Shown: positions 42,658 to 52,772, numbered from the stretch's first letter. The stretch is 64,000 nucleotides of DNA from CAWHYG01 sp963833505 (GCA_963833505.1 CAWHYG010000007.1:2356001-2420000); one strand, 5' to 3'. Translations and numbers: made by a program. The notes: generated by a model from the letters alone, not told the origin.

Positions 42658-45063
42658 TCAGGCGACTCCCCCCGTGGCGGCGGCCCTGACGCCGACCTGG
42701 AAGTCCCGCCCTTCCCATCGCCCCGCGATCGTCCAGAAGAAGGTGAAGCGAATCGGGGCCTTCTGCGCTGGCGGCACCCGGATGTCCACATATTCGTGGC
42801 CGGTCCCGATGGTCGTAGAGTTCGTGTCCTGGGCCTGCCTCCATTCGTCGCCCGTCCAGTGCAACCGGAACGGGCAGGCTGCTTGGATCCGCAGGGTTCC
42901 ACCGGCAGGTATCGAACGCACCTCCCGGTTGAATTTCCAGATCTCCAACGGTGGCGCCTTGCGGCGGTTGCGATAGCGATCGGCGACTTCCGAGATCAGG
43001 CCGAAGACCTGGCCGTCCGTTGCGGAGCGCACCAGTTGGATGTACTCGGCATGCGCCCACGCCAGAGGCATGGCCCCCCCGGTGGGGCATCCGAAACCCA
43101 TGTGAGCTGCGGGCATGTCCGGCAAGGCCCAGACCTGCTCGGGCAACAGTCTGGTCGAGGTGGCAAAGCCCTCCATGGCCCGTAGGAAGGGGCGCACGTC
43201 GCGTCCCGCCGCCAACTCGTAATGTCCACGCTCTCCCGTGAGCACCGGCCAGGCGTGTCCGTATCCCCAACCCTGGTAGGGCCCGCCGTCTTTGCGCTGC
43301 CCATAGCCGTCATGATTGTATCGCCGCCAACAGGGGCCGAAGGGCGTGTCCACCCGGAGCACCGCGTCCACCACGCGAAGAGAATCCTCGATCAGGGGAT
43401 CGCCCGGCTTGCGGATTCCGTAGCGGGCCAGCTCAAGGAACCCCGCATCCACAATGTCTTTACCAGGATACGTGGTGGTTTCCCCCGGCGGCTGGTTTCC
43501 CAACTCCAGGACCCCGTGGTTGGCATCTTCATCGGGCTGGGGATCGTTGGCGTCCACGGGATGAATCCGGATGAAGTGGCGGCGAATGTCAGGGACCAGC
43601 GTACCTTCCGTGGTCACCGTCCAAGGTTCCAAATGGGACTCGAGAAAGTCGGCGTACTCTTCGAAGTACTGAGCCGTGGCCTGCTCGCCTCGCTCGCGCG
43701 CGAATACAGCGGCGCAGATGAGAGCGGCGATGTGCGCCGCCAGGGTAGACGGCAAATAACCGCTGCTTTCTTCCCAGCGTTCCTGGGGAGTCACCGGCCC
43801 GTGGTGGATGAGGTATCCCGCCGCTTTCAGCACCATCGGATAGGGATCGAAGTCCTCGAGAGCCTTGGCCTGGCGCAGGCGCCAGGCGAGAATAATGGGG
43901 TAGGCGGTCTCATCCAGCTGGGTGCCGCGCCAATAAGCTGATCCGTTGATCCAGAAGTTCTGGTAGAAGCCTCCATCCTCCTTCTGGGTACACGCGAGAT
44001 AGATGAGCGCACGGAGCGGCACCGTCGTAGATCCGGCCGCGAGTAACGCCGTACAACTGTGACACATATCCCGCGTCCACACCAGATGGTAGCCACCCAC
44101 GCGGTCGTCGGTCATGTACTCGCCCCAGGGTATACTGAGCGACGCGATCAAGGCGCCGTCGTACGTCTTGTCCTCATGCGCCAGGATGATGCTGTGGCTG
44201 GCGCGGTAGAGACGACCGTCGTCACCGACCGCTTCTTTCTTTCCCGGCCGCAGATGATCGGCGGCCCGCTGCCACTGCTCGACAAAGCGCGTGCGGTGAT
44301 CAGCGAAGGCGGTACCCAGGGCCTGCCTGACCGTGACCAGGGCATGGTGCAGACTTTCCCCGAAAGCAAGTGCCAGCACGAACTCCCGGCTCCGCCGGAT
44401 ATCGAGTTCGCCGGTCAGGGCGATGTTGCCAGCAGGCGCAGAATTGAACTCCCAGTTCATCTGGAAGTTGTGGGCCAGGTCTTGCCAGCCGTCGGTCGTC
44501 CCCACATAGCCGCAGGAGCAGTGTCGGAACGGGACCGAGGCCGCCAGCACCAGCCAGGTGCCGCCCTTGTGCGCCGTCAGCACCGTTCCCCAGCTGGTCG
44601 TGACCACATTCCCGCTGTTGCGCCGGCCCCCGATTTCCAGGTGGGGCGCAAGCAGCGCGAAGAGCCGCAGCCGGGCAAGGATGCCGCCGTCTGCCTCCAG
44701 GCGGGTATGGATGAGCACACAGTCCTGATGGGGATCGGCGATGACCTCCTTGATGATGCGGTAGTTCCTCTGACGATCAACATTGGTGATACGAAACCCC
44801 AGCGCGTTATGGGCTATATACTCGTGGGAGTTGTCCAGCTGGCGTTCGTCGCAGAAGAAGGATTCCCCGTCGCTGACGAGGTATTGCAGATCGCGGATTT
44901 GCGGCCGATCAATGGTCGGGTAGTACACCTCGTTCAGAATACCCTTGGAGACCGTAAACCAGACCCGGCTCAAAGCCGAGTACGCCGTGCCCACTCCGTG
45001 TTTGTCGCTGCGCGTCCAGCGCGGTTCGATCCCAGGGCCGCCGCTGGCGGGATGATCGCTCAA
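42658..45063 (-). CDS. GH15 glucoamylase-like glycoside hydrolase
   Basis: 801 residues from a TTG at 45063; no strong ribosome site decides the start. There is no signal peptide, so it is probably cytoplasmic. The N-terminal third is a beta-sandwich (GILNEVYYPTIDRPQIRDLQ, NALGFRITNV). The catalytic (alpha/alpha)6 barrel follows: DDRVGGYHLVWTRDMCHSCT, EDGGFYQNFWINGSAYW, QLDETAYPIILAWRL, then WEESSGYLPSTLA with the likely general-acid Glu and DANHGVLELGNQPPGE. Relatives release glucose from alpha-1,4-linked glucans such as glycogen or starch-like polymers. Pairing with pgi suggests storage-glucan use. A C-terminal beta domain (APIRFTFFWTIAGRWEGRDF) ends the protein. Confidence 0.9.
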   Translation of the reverse strand: MSDHPASGGPGIEPRWTRSDKHGVGTAYSALSRVWFTVSKGILNEVYYPTIDRPQIRDLQYLVSDGESFFCDERQLDNSHEYIAHNALGFRITNVDRQRNYRIIKEVIADPHQDCVLIHTRLEADGGILARLRLFALLAPHLEIGGRRNSGNVVTTSWGTVLTAHKGGTWLVLAASVPFRHCSCGYVGTTDGWQDLAHNFQMNWEFNSAPAGNIALTGELDIRRSREFVLALAFGESLHHALVTVRQALGTAFADHRTRFVEQWQRAADHLRPGKKEAVGDDGRLYRASHSIILAHEDKTYDGALIASLSIPWGEYMTDDRVGGYHLVWTRDMCHSCTALLAAGSTTVPLRALIYLACTQKEDGGFYQNFWINGSAYWRGTQLDETAYPIILAWRLRQAKALEDFDPYPMVLKAAGYLIHHGPVTPQERWEESSGYLPSTLAAHIAALICAAVFARERGEQATAQYFEEYADFLESHLEPWTVTTEGTLVPDIRRHFIRIHPVDANDPQPDEDANHGVLELGNQPPGETTTYPGKDIVDAGFLELARYGIRKPGDPLIEDSLRVVDAVLRVDTPFGPCWRRYNHDGYGQRKDGGPYQGWGYGHAWPVLTGERGHYELAAGRDVRPFLRAMEGFATSTRLLPEQVWALPDMPAAHMGFGCPTGGAMPLAWAHAEYIQLVRSATDGQVFGLISEVADRYRNRRKAPPLEIWKFNREVRSIPAGGTLRIQAACPFRLHWTGDEWRQAQDTNSTTIGTGHEYVDIRVPPAQKAPIRFTFFWTIAGRWEGRDFQVGVRAAATGGVA

Positions 45064-45352
45064 CAGGATTGCCGTGACGAGCTCCTCATTTCCATCAAGC
45101 GGGCATCATTCATGGCCTTCGGGGACTTTGGCCGGTGAAGGCTTCGCATGCAGGATTGCGCTGGATCATCATTCTTCGCCCTTGAGCCTACGCTGATGAT
45201 GCCACTGTTAAACCAACAGCGTCCATGACATTGTTCCTTTGAGCGTCAGGGTCTCACCGGTCGTCCGGCCGGCCCATGTCCGGCGCCTGGGAGCCCTTGA
45301 CCGGAGGAATACGCATGAGGCGGGCACCCGAACCCGGCTCACATCCTGAGCC
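45064..45352. other. Intergenic region upstream of the glucoamylase gene
   Basis: No gene supported between the glucoamylase start and the hairpin at 45353. I see no clear promoter pair for the minus strand. Confidence 0.35.
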
Positions 45353-45374
45353 CGGCAGCCGCCCCCGGCTGCCG
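45353..45374 (-). terminator. 9-bp hairpin downstream of the T9SS-tail gene
   Basis: CGGCAGCCG (45353-45361) pairs perfectly with CGGCTGCCG (45366-45374) around a CCCC loop, 25 bases past the stop at 45399. No T-run; a smaller stem (GGCTCA/TGAGCC) lies just beside it. Confidence 0.5.
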
Positions 45375-45398
45375 AGCCCAGTGCTTGGGGTGAGCGGG

Positions 45399-45953
45399 CT
45401 AGCGGATGACCACCAACTTCTGCAGCTTCTGCGTCGCGCCGATGGTAAACTTGATCAGATACACACCGCTGGCTACCGAACTGCCATGGTCGTCCGCGCC
45501 GTTCCAGGTCGCCAAATGCCTTCCGGGTCCCATCGGAGTCGACAGGATCGTGCGCACGCGACGTCCAGTAGGATCGTAGATCTCCACGCGGACCACTTCG
45601 GGCCGCCCGAGCGTGAACCCGATCACCGTCGATCCTTGACACGGGCTCGGACTTGCCGGCTCCACCTGAGTCACGAACTTCTCCGCCGGAGGAGCGGAGG
45701 GCACCGACGTCGTGTTGCTGCCGCCGCACCAGAAGCCTCCGTCGACGACATAGCTGCCTCCGCCCAAGGTGCCGGCGTCCGGCTGTCCAGCCGTGCCGCT
45801 CACGACATACTGCCCGGCCGAGCTCGTGCCGCCACCCCCGTCGATCGTGAAGTTGTTGATGCTCTGATCCGCCGCGGCAGCGCCCGCCCAGGCCGCCGCA
45901 CCGACCGCCAGGACCCAGACGAGGTTCCGCTCGATGTGTCCCGCCGGCCTCAT
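45399..45953 (-). CDS. Small secreted protein with FlgD/T9SS-like sorting domain
   Basis: 184 residues. The N-terminus (LVWVLAVGAAAWAGAAAADQ) is a signal peptide. A short Gly-rich beta region follows (FTIDGGGGTSSAGQYVVSGT, DAGTLGGGSYVVDGGFWCG), a pattern common in FCB-group secreted proteins whose role is unknown. The C-terminal 90 residues are a FlgD-like / T9SS type A domain (EPASPSPCQGSTVIGFTL, VEIYDPTGRRVRTILST, WNGADDHGSSVASGVYLIKF). Its start overlaps the stop of the fibre-like gene as ATGA. It could be a surface partner or anchor for that protein; this is inference from gene order. Confidence 0.75.
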   Translation of the reverse strand: MRPAGHIERNLVWVLAVGAAAWAGAAAADQSINNFTIDGGGGTSSAGQYVVSGTAGQPDAGTLGGGSYVVDGGFWCGGSNTTSVPSAPPAEKFVTQVEPASPSPCQGSTVIGFTLGRPEVVRVEIYDPTGRRVRTILSTPMGPGRHLATWNGADDHGSSVASGVYLIKFTIGATQKLQKLVVIR

Positions 45954-47476
45954 CGCGCCGCTCCCGTGTGCGCGTTCGCCGGTCCGCGGTTGATGGCCGA
46001 GTTGTCGCCGGTCTCATAAGCGCCGGGGTTCAGATACTTTCCACGGTCGGCCAGCGGCTTGTCCTCCTCGACGATGATCGGATGCGTCACCGCCCAGGCA
46101 TCGTGGCGGATTCCGGTGACCTGCCAGGAAACGCGCACGTTCGGCTTGTCGGTCCGGATGACAAACCGGTTGCCGGCAATCTCCGACTCCACGATGGCCT
46201 GGGCGAACTGCCCGATCGAAGTCAACTGATAGCGGAAATCCTTGTTCAGCGCGCTGAAGTACGAGGGGAGCTGGACCGCGGCCTCGCCCTTGGCGTCGGT
46301 GGTGACGATCCCGTTGTAGATGTTCATCATGTCCGGGCTCTCGACGAACGAATGGCTCAGGGTCTTGTTCAACGGGTCGAGGGGATGGTCGATCTTGAAC
46401 GACCCGCTGGCCTTGGAGAGAGTGCCCGCGATGTGCACGCGGCCATTGAAGTAACCGGCATATCCCTGGGAGTCGCTTCCGCCGTTGCTGCCGTAGACGC
46501 CGTAGCCGGTCGCGGTCTGGCCGTAGACGCCCGTGCCGAGGTTGCCGTAACCCGCAACGCCGGCGCCGCCGCTGCCGCCCGTGCCCCCCCAGACTCCGGT
46601 TCCGCCGTTCGTGTCATCGATTCCCATCACGCCGGCTCCGTCGGTGGTGGCGCAGTCACCGCGCACGCCAACCGCGACGCCCGTACCGTGCACGCCGTTG
46701 GAATTGGCGGCGCTGCTGTTGCCGTTGACCGCATCGGTGGAACTCGTGGAGACATCGATCCGGGCCGCCGGGCTCGTAGTGCCGACTCCCATGTCTCCGC
46801 CGCTGGTCACCGTCACGGCCGTCCCGCCGTTGTAGAGCTGCCACTTGCCGTTGGATCCGTCCCAGGAAGTCCAGGCTGAGTTCGCGCCGTTGGAGTAGCC
46901 GTAGAACGGAATGCCGGAGGCGCCCTGGGTCTGGATGTACATGCCGCCGTAGCCCGAGGAGACCGGCGCCTCGATCCCGAAGAACTCCGCGCCGGTGACG
47001 GTCGTGGAGCGGTTGATGCCGACGAATCCGCTGTTCGCGTTCTGGATGGCGGTCCCGTTCTGCGTCCAGTGATTGTCGCCGGAGGTCTCGGAGAAGATCG
47101 CCGCCGGACTCGGCGTGACCGGCTGCCTGGGGGTCAGCACGGTCCACGGATCGTTGCCGCTGGAGGATCCGGGACGCACCGCGACCTCGAGCCAGCGGGC
47201 GTTCGGGCCGAAGGCGCCGGCGCCGAAGTCCACCGGCGCGGTGAAGATGCCGGCGGCCACGTTGAGGTTCTCGTCGTCAACCGCGGAGCCGATCTCGCTC
47301 CCGGCGGTCGGATCGTCAAAGAGGCGGAAGCGGAAATCGTATTGGCCGCTGGCGGGCGAGCCGCCGTCCTGCAGGGCGCCCTGGTAGGTGAACGCCGTCC
47401 CCAGCGGCGTCGTGGCCAGGGCCGAGCCCGCCGCGGCGAACAGAAGCAAGACACAGATAACATTATACAACTTCAT
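45950..47476 (-). CDS. Secreted fibre-like protein with Gly-rich repeats
   Basis: About 508 residues from the ATG at 47476, with AGAGGGAG upstream. Signal peptide MKLYNVICVLLLFAAAGSAL. The N-terminal domain (FTYQGALQDGGSPASGQYDF, then FRLFDDPTAGSEIG) is a common opening in this protein type. A middle region (about residues 200-350) is Gly/Ser/Val repeats of the pattern G-V-x-G-x-G/T (GVHGTGVAVGVRG, GVYGQTATGYGVYG), like a beta-helical or trimeric fibre stalk. A conserved C-terminal block follows: FKIDHPLDPLNKTLSHSFVE, SPDMMNIYNGIVTTDAKGEA, DFRYQLTSIGQFAQAIV. This block is widespread in environmental bacteria and resembles phage-tail-fibre ends. Likely a surface appendage; no enzymatic role seen. 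Confidence 0.75.
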   Translation of the reverse strand: MKLYNVICVLLLFAAAGSALATTPLGTAFTYQGALQDGGSPASGQYDFRFRLFDDPTAGSEIGSAVDDENLNVAAGIFTAPVDFGAGAFGPNARWLEVAVRPGSSSGNDPWTVLTPRQPVTPSPAAIFSETSGDNHWTQNGTAIQNANSGFVGINRSTTVTGAEFFGIEAPVSSGYGGMYIQTQGASGIPFYGYSNGANSAWTSWDGSNGKWQLYNGGTAVTVTSGGDMGVGTTSPAARIDVSTSSTDAVNGNSSAANSNGVHGTGVAVGVRGDCATTDGAGVMGIDDTNGGTGVWGGTGGSGGAGVAGYGNLGTGVYGQTATGYGVYGSNGGSDSQGYAGYFNGRVHIAGTLSKASGSFKIDHPLDPLNKTLSHSFVESPDMMNIYNGIVTTDAKGEAAVQLPSYFSALNKDFRYQLTSIGQFAQAIVESEIAGNRFVIRTDKPNVRVSWQVTGIRHDAWAVTHPIIVEEDKPLADRGKYLNPGAYETGDNSAINRGPANAHTGAAR

Positions 47477-47973
47477 CGAATGGCACTCCCTCTGCACAAA
47501 CGGTAATTGACTTGTTGGAATTGACCGGTGGAGCCGTTCCAGGCCGAATGATTGTCGCTGTGGCAACAACCTCGATCGACCGCGAATTCCGAGGATGATA
47601 CCACTTCGGCCGAGATCATGGGAGTAGCGATCGACACACTTCGTGCTTCTTCTTGGGGCCGGCTCAGAGGATTGATCATCGCAGTTTCTGTGAGGCGCGC
47701 TCTCCGGCGAGATCGGCGGTCTAGCCCTCCACCGAAAATGGACGGACTCCTGGGGTCGACATCCGATAACGGCGATTTATTCTGTCCGTCAGTCAAACGA
47801 GTTGACAAGGTTACCAACCCGGACGAGAGTCCCAGGGTGGGCAATCTGGCCCCCCTGAACGGTCCGAGTTCGAACTGACGCGTGAAAGCAGAGACGGGGC
47901 GCTTCGAGGGAAATGGATTCGGCCCGGTTTCGGTCGACCAAGCTTTACGCCGTGTTCCTGAAGGAGGTCTCGA
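47477..47973. other. Divergent intergenic region, fibre-like gene / subtilase gene
   Basis: 497 bases. A TTGACA at 47802-47807 has no matching -10 at proper spacing, so no promoter is called. GAAGGAGG before 47974 is the subtilase ribosome site. No other gene is supported. Confidence 0.4.
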
Positions 47974-50900
47974 ATGCGTCCCCGATCGCCAGGCTCGACC
48001 ATCGGACGTGCCGTCCGCACTCTGGCGCTGATTGCACCGCTGCTCATGAGCACACCGTTTCTTGGGGGGGTGGCGGCCTTGCTCGCGATCGGCTCCGCCA
48101 GCGCCGCCTCGAGCCCGATGGGAGCGCGGACTCCGGTCCCTGCGTCGGTAAGCTTCGCGCCCGTACAGAACGGATTCTCACGGACTGGAACGACGGTTCC
48201 TTCCTACGCGCCCGACCGGATCCTGGTTCAGTTCACCTCCGGCGCGTACGCCGGGTCGAACCTGGCCGCCGCTGGCGATCGGGGAGTTCCGATGCCGGGA
48301 GCCGTGACCGGCATTGCCTCGATTGATGCGCTCAGTCGCAGATCCGGAGTCTTGGGGCTCTCCCGAGCGCTGATCAAGCCGGGGAACCGGAGGCTGGCGG
48401 CACCGCTGGGTCTGGAACGCTGGTTCATCTTCGAGCTTCCCCCGGGGACGGATATCCCGGCGGCGGTCGACGAGTACAGCTCCGACCCCAACGTGGAGCA
48501 TGCCAGCCCGGACTGGACGCTCTTCCCGGCCTTTGTTCCTTCGGATCCGAACTATCCGCAGAACTGGGGAGACAACAACACCGGGCAGCTCCCCAGCGCG
48601 CAACTGCCGGCGGGGAAGCACACCGGCCCCCTCGTGGGTACTCCCGGGTGGGATTCCGGGGCGCAGAAGGCCTGGGATTGCTTCCCGTTCGTTCCTACGT
48701 CCAACGTGATCATCGCGATCCTCGACACCGGGGTCGACTCCTCCCATCCGGACCTGGCGGGGCAACTGGTCGCGGGGTACAACTTCTTCAGCTTCAACAC
48801 CAACACCACCGACGTCATCGGCCACGGGACGTGTTGCGCGGGAGTGGCGGTGGAGGCGCTCAATAGCATCGGTTCCTGCGGTATCGCGCCCTGGTGCCAG
48901 GTCATGCCGCTCAAGGTGGACGACGATAAAACCGAGCTGGTCTCCCTCGTAGCCGCGACCAATGCGATCATCTATGCCGCCGACCACTCGGCCAATATCA
49001 TCAGCATGAGCTTCGGCGCTTTCCTTTCGTCCAGCTGGGCGATGGACGCAGCCATCGATTACGCCTACAACGCCGGCGTCACGCTCCTGGCCGCCACCGG
49101 GAACTGGAACATGCCCATTATCAGCTACCCGGCGAGCAACGCCGAGGTCATCGCCGTGGGTGCGGCCGCGCCTTGCAGCGGAGATCCCAGCAATCCCCTG
49201 GGGGGGCAGGGCGGCCGCAAGCGGAGCAGCAATAATCCCAATCTCTGTAATCCGGGGGTGTGGCCTGACCCCTACGGCTGCACCTGCGACGGCGAATACT
49301 GGTGGGGTTCAGACTACGGCGCCTCAGCGACCATCAACGCACCGGATGCGGTGGACATCCTTGGACCGACCATTCTGCCGACGACCGACATCGTCGGCGC
49401 CGGCGGCTATGACCCGGGCGACTACTATCGCTATATGAACGGCACCTCCTGCGCCACGCCCTATGTGGCCGGCGTCTGCGGGCTGATCAAGCTGGAGCAT
49501 CCGGCCTGGACCCCGGCGCAGGTCCGGGCCCAATTGGTCAACACCGCGACCGCCGTGCACAACGTGGAAACCAAAGGCACCAACCCAAAATGGGACCCGC
49601 ACTCGGGCTACGGCCTGGTCAACGCCCAGGGGGCGGCGACCTGCAATCCCTGGACCTGGCCCCCGCCGCCCACGGCCGCCTTCGCCGGCAACCCCACCAC
49701 CGGCTGCGCGCCGCTTACGGTCACCTTCACCGACCAGTCCACCGGCTCTCCGACGAGCTGGAGCTGGGACTTCGGCGACGGCTCGGTCAGCGCGCTCCAG
49801 AACCCTGTGCACACGTACACCTCGCCCGGGAGCTACACCGTGGCCGAGACCGTGCAAAACGCCGGCGGCGCGAACACTCTCACCCAGACCAATTACATCT
49901 CGATCCCCTGTCCGGGTCCGAGCAGCACCGCGAACCTCTTCGGACTCGTCGATGACGGCATTTCGATGAGGCTTCTGCTCATCAACAAATCGACCGCTCA
50001 GACCAGTGTCTACCAGACTTACCCATCCGATGGGCTTGCCAGCGGCAATATCATGGCGCTGACTTACGACCCGGACGCCGGTCTGTTTCTCGCCAGCCGC
50101 CAGGCGGCCAACGGTTCGTCCTGGCTGATCAAACTTGATCCCAAGGTTTCCGGACCGCTTGGAAAGAACGAGGTTCCGCTCGCCTCCTCGGTGGAGCGGG
50201 TTGTTGGAATTGAGTATGTGAACAAGAAGATCCTCGTCATGTACGGCCTTGGGCTGACGGAAACCATGGGTCAGATCGATCTCCTAGGCAATCTTCTGGC
50301 GTCGAGCAACCCAGACGCAAAGAAGGACAGCGATTATGTCTTGAACGGCCCGCCCGCCGCACCCGGAGCGCTGAACTTCGACCCGAATTCGTACATGCCT
50401 ATCTTCCAAACCGTCACGGGACCGCCCGTCACCAACATCCCTCCCACCACCTGGAAACCGTTGCCATGGAATCCCCCAAATGACGACAATAATACCATGG
50501 ATGACGCGGCGGTGGATCCGGATCTTCCGAATGCCATCTACGTCACCCAGGGTTACAAACCACCGTATGGCCTGGTCGATCTGCAAGCGCCGAATTATAA
50601 TGCCTACAACATTGTGGGTCCGTACGCCCCGCAGGACGCCATCCCGGCTATCGCCTTCGCCGCTCTCGGCCCCCCTGCCTGTCCGGTCGAGGGCCATGTA
50701 TTTTACGACCAGAATGGCGACGGCAAGCAGGACAACGGTGAACCCGGCACGTCCGGGTGGACCGTGACCTTGACCGGGCTGGGGAACAGCTCCTATTCGG
50801 CCACAACCAACGCTTACGGCTTTTACAGCATTGCGGTTCCTGGCCCCGGCACCTACACGCTCGCGGAAGTGAACCAGCCCGGAACCATTGAAACCCTTCC

Positions 50901-52746
50901 GGGAACCGGAAGCTACTCCATCACTGTACCCCCGTGCCCGACGGACGAGTACGACTTCGGCAATTACTATTGTGGTGACCCTACGTGCGCTCCCGTCCCG
51001 GCGTGCCTGAGCGCCTGGTACAGCTTCCAGGAGTGCAATGGGACCGTCGCCCATGACGTGGCTCGTGGGGCCGACGGCACGCTCGAGGGAATCGGCAACG
51101 CCCTCCCGCAGTGGGTGCCGGGAAGCCTGCCCCAGGCTTGCGCCCTCAACTTTCCCGCCACACCCGTCACCTGGGTGGCCGTGCCCGACAAGCCGGGCAA
51201 TCGTTTTGGCAGCGGCAGCTTCGCCATTGTCGCCTATGTGAACACGAGCTACGCCGGTCCTGCCCCGTGCACCATCGTGGACAAGTCCACGTTTTCGCCC
51301 CTCGGCATCGCCGGGATCTCCGGCTACAGACTCTTCATCTCCGGCGGCAAGGTCCATCTGCAATATGGCACCGGTATCCCGAATTGGAGCGATCACGACT
51401 CGAACGCTTCGGTCAACGACGGCAAATGGCACGTCATTGTTGCTCGCGTTTGTCGTGATCCCGGCAACCTCGGCGCGGCGATCTTCATCGATGGAGTCAA
51501 GCAGGCGTTCCCTCCCAACACCGTGTCCATCGGCAACATCGACGTAAACAAAGAGCTGACCGTGGGAGCCAACGGGCCAAACACGCAGGGCATACGGAGT
51601 GCGCCCTTCCAAGGGGATCTCGGCCCGATCCAGCTTTATCCGTGTTGTATCAGCGACGAGGACGTATCCTACGACTTCGCCGATGCCTTCCGGGGATCGT
51701 GTCACGACCGTTGCCAGGTGGACGCGGTCACCCAAGCCTGTCCCCCTACTGCCGTTGTCACCTTGACGGTGTTCACGACCAACCCCGGCCCGCAGAGCTT
51801 CCAATACACGATCTCCGGCGTGCCCGGCAGCTGCAACTCCGCTCCCCCGACCCAGTTCAGCCCCGCCACGGGAATCGTGAATATTTCCGGAACGACCGTG
51901 CCGCAGATGGGCTCCGCCCAGATCACGGTGACGATCCCGCCGGCCATGATATCGAACACGTGGTGCTGTTACACCGTCACGGTCCGCAACATGTACACGG
52001 GTGAGTGCTGCCAGTGTTCCGGGAAGATATACAAGGAATGCGACGTCGTCGTCCACCCGGGGGGAGGCGGCAGCCCTCCGGGGATTCAGCCGGTCTCTCC
52101 GGGCGACCCGACCCCGCTGCAGTTCCTGGTCAAGAATCAAGGGGGCAACTGGTACCGGTCGAACTACGTGATCTACGCGCAGAGCGCGGATGGCGACTCG
52201 TCCAATCACAACGTTCGACTGAACGACCTCGCGCCCGGTCTGCCGGTGCGCGGCGACCTGAGCCTGGCGCCCGGCCAACAGCAGGCGATCTCGGTCTCGG
52301 TGGATCTGATGGAGTTCCAGCCCCTGGCGATCCAGGACGTCGTGTTGTCGCTCAGCCCGGAGTCGATTCCGCGCCTGGATGACGTCGCCTCGAGCTCCTT
52401 CCTCACCGTCGCCCAGCCGGGTTCCCACGGGGAACAACTCGGTCCGGCGGCTGTGCCCGGAGCGACCATGAGCCGGGATCTGCGCATCGGCCCAAATCCG
52501 TTCCACGATCGCACCAGCATCAGCTTCGGCCTGGCCACACCGGCGTCTAACGTGGAGGCGGAGGTGATCGACGTGAATGGAAGGATGGTGCGAAGGCTCT
52601 ATTCCGGAACGCTTTCGGCGGGAGCGCAGCATCTGACCTGGGACGGGATGGACGAGCGAGGCCAGCCGTGCCCCGGCGGGATCTATTTTGCTCGGGTGCG
52701 GATCGGGCCGGAGCTGCGGTCGACCATTCTCGTGTTGGTGAGATAA
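47974..52746 (+). CDS. Large secreted subtilisin-like protease (S8) with PKD, SdrD-B-like, LamG-like and T9SS-like domains
   Basis: 1590 residues. The N-terminus is a long signal peptide (TLALIAPLLMSTPFLGGVAA). A propeptide-like region (PDRILVQFTSGAYAG) precedes the S8 domain with all three catalytic blocks: IIAILDTGVDSSHPDLAGQ (Asp about 250), VIGHGTCCAGVAVE (His about 284) and YMNGTSCATPYVAGV (Ser about 492). A PKD domain lies at about 563-642 (WSWDFGDGSVSALQNPVHTY). An uncharacterised stretch is followed by an SdrD-B-like Ca-binding domain at about 905-999 (VEGHVFYDQNGDGKQDNGEP) and a LamG-like domain at about 1009-1245 (NDGKWHVIVARVC). The tail (PNPFHDRTSISFGL, WDGMDERGQPCPGGIYFARV) is FlgD/T9SS type. 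A secreted protease acting on extracellular protein is expected. Confidence 0.9.
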   Translation: MRPRSPGSTIGRAVRTLALIAPLLMSTPFLGGVAALLAIGSASAASSPMGARTPVPASVSFAPVQNGFSRTGTTVPSYAPDRILVQFTSGAYAGSNLAAAGDRGVPMPGAVTGIASIDALSRRSGVLGLSRALIKPGNRRLAAPLGLERWFIFELPPGTDIPAAVDEYSSDPNVEHASPDWTLFPAFVPSDPNYPQNWGDNNTGQLPSAQLPAGKHTGPLVGTPGWDSGAQKAWDCFPFVPTSNVIIAILDTGVDSSHPDLAGQLVAGYNFFSFNTNTTDVIGHGTCCAGVAVEALNSIGSCGIAPWCQVMPLKVDDDKTELVSLVAATNAIIYAADHSANIISMSFGAFLSSSWAMDAAIDYAYNAGVTLLAATGNWNMPIISYPASNAEVIAVGAAAPCSGDPSNPLGGQGGRKRSSNNPNLCNPGVWPDPYGCTCDGEYWWGSDYGASATINAPDAVDILGPTILPTTDIVGAGGYDPGDYYRYMNGTSCATPYVAGVCGLIKLEHPAWTPAQVRAQLVNTATAVHNVETKGTNPKWDPHSGYGLVNAQGAATCNPWTWPPPPTAAFAGNPTTGCAPLTVTFTDQSTGSPTSWSWDFGDGSVSALQNPVHTYTSPGSYTVAETVQNAGGANTLTQTNYISIPCPGPSSTANLFGLVDDGISMRLLLINKSTAQTSVYQTYPSDGLASGNIMALTYDPDAGLFLASRQAANGSSWLIKLDPKVSGPLGKNEVPLASSVERVVGIEYVNKKILVMYGLGLTETMGQIDLLGNLLASSNPDAKKDSDYVLNGPPAAPGALNFDPNSYMPIFQTVTGPPVTNIPPTTWKPLPWNPPNDDNNTMDDAAVDPDLPNAIYVTQGYKPPYGLVDLQAPNYNAYNIVGPYAPQDAIPAIAFAALGPPACPVEGHVFYDQNGDGKQDNGEPGTSGWTVTLTGLGNSSYSATTNAYGFYSIAVPGPGTYTLAEVNQPGTIETLPGTGSYSITVPPCPTDEYDFGNYYCGDPTCAPVPACLSAWYSFQECNGTVAHDVARGADGTLEGIGNALPQWVPGSLPQACALNFPATPVTWVAVPDKPGNRFGSGSFAIVAYVNTSYAGPAPCTIVDKSTFSPLGIAGISGYRLFISGGKVHLQYGTGIPNWSDHDSNASVNDGKWHVIVARVCRDPGNLGAAIFIDGVKQAFPPNTVSIGNIDVNKELTVGANGPNTQGIRSAPFQGDLGPIQLYPCCISDEDVSYDFADAFRGSCHDRCQVDAVTQACPPTAVVTLTVFTTNPGPQSFQYTISGVPGSCNSAPPTQFSPATGIVNISGTTVPQMGSAQITVTIPPAMISNTWCCYTVTVRNMYTGECCQCSGKIYKECDVVVHPGGGGSPPGIQPVSPGDPTPLQFLVKNQGGNWYRSNYVIYAQSADGDSSNHNVRLNDLAPGLPVRGDLSLAPGQQQAISVSVDLMEFQPLAIQDVVLSLSPESIPRLDDVASSSFLTVAQPGSHGEQLGPAAVPGATMSRDLRIGPNPFHDRTSISFGLATPASNVEAEVIDVNGRMVRRLYSGTLSAGAQHLTWDGMDERGQPCPGGIYFARVRIGPELRSTILVLVR

Positions 52747-52772
52747 GGAGGACGGCCCGATCAAGAGCCCCC

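Noticed and set aside
47802..47807. TTGACA upstream of the subtilase gene as a promoter.
   Set aside because: No acceptable -10 lies 16-18 bases downstream.
50284..52764. Very long minus-strand open frame opposite the subtilase gene (over 800 codons).
   Set aside because: It mirrors a clear S8 protease gene with catalytic motifs and domain order; the antisense frame is compositional, caused by high GC, and has no recognisable domain.
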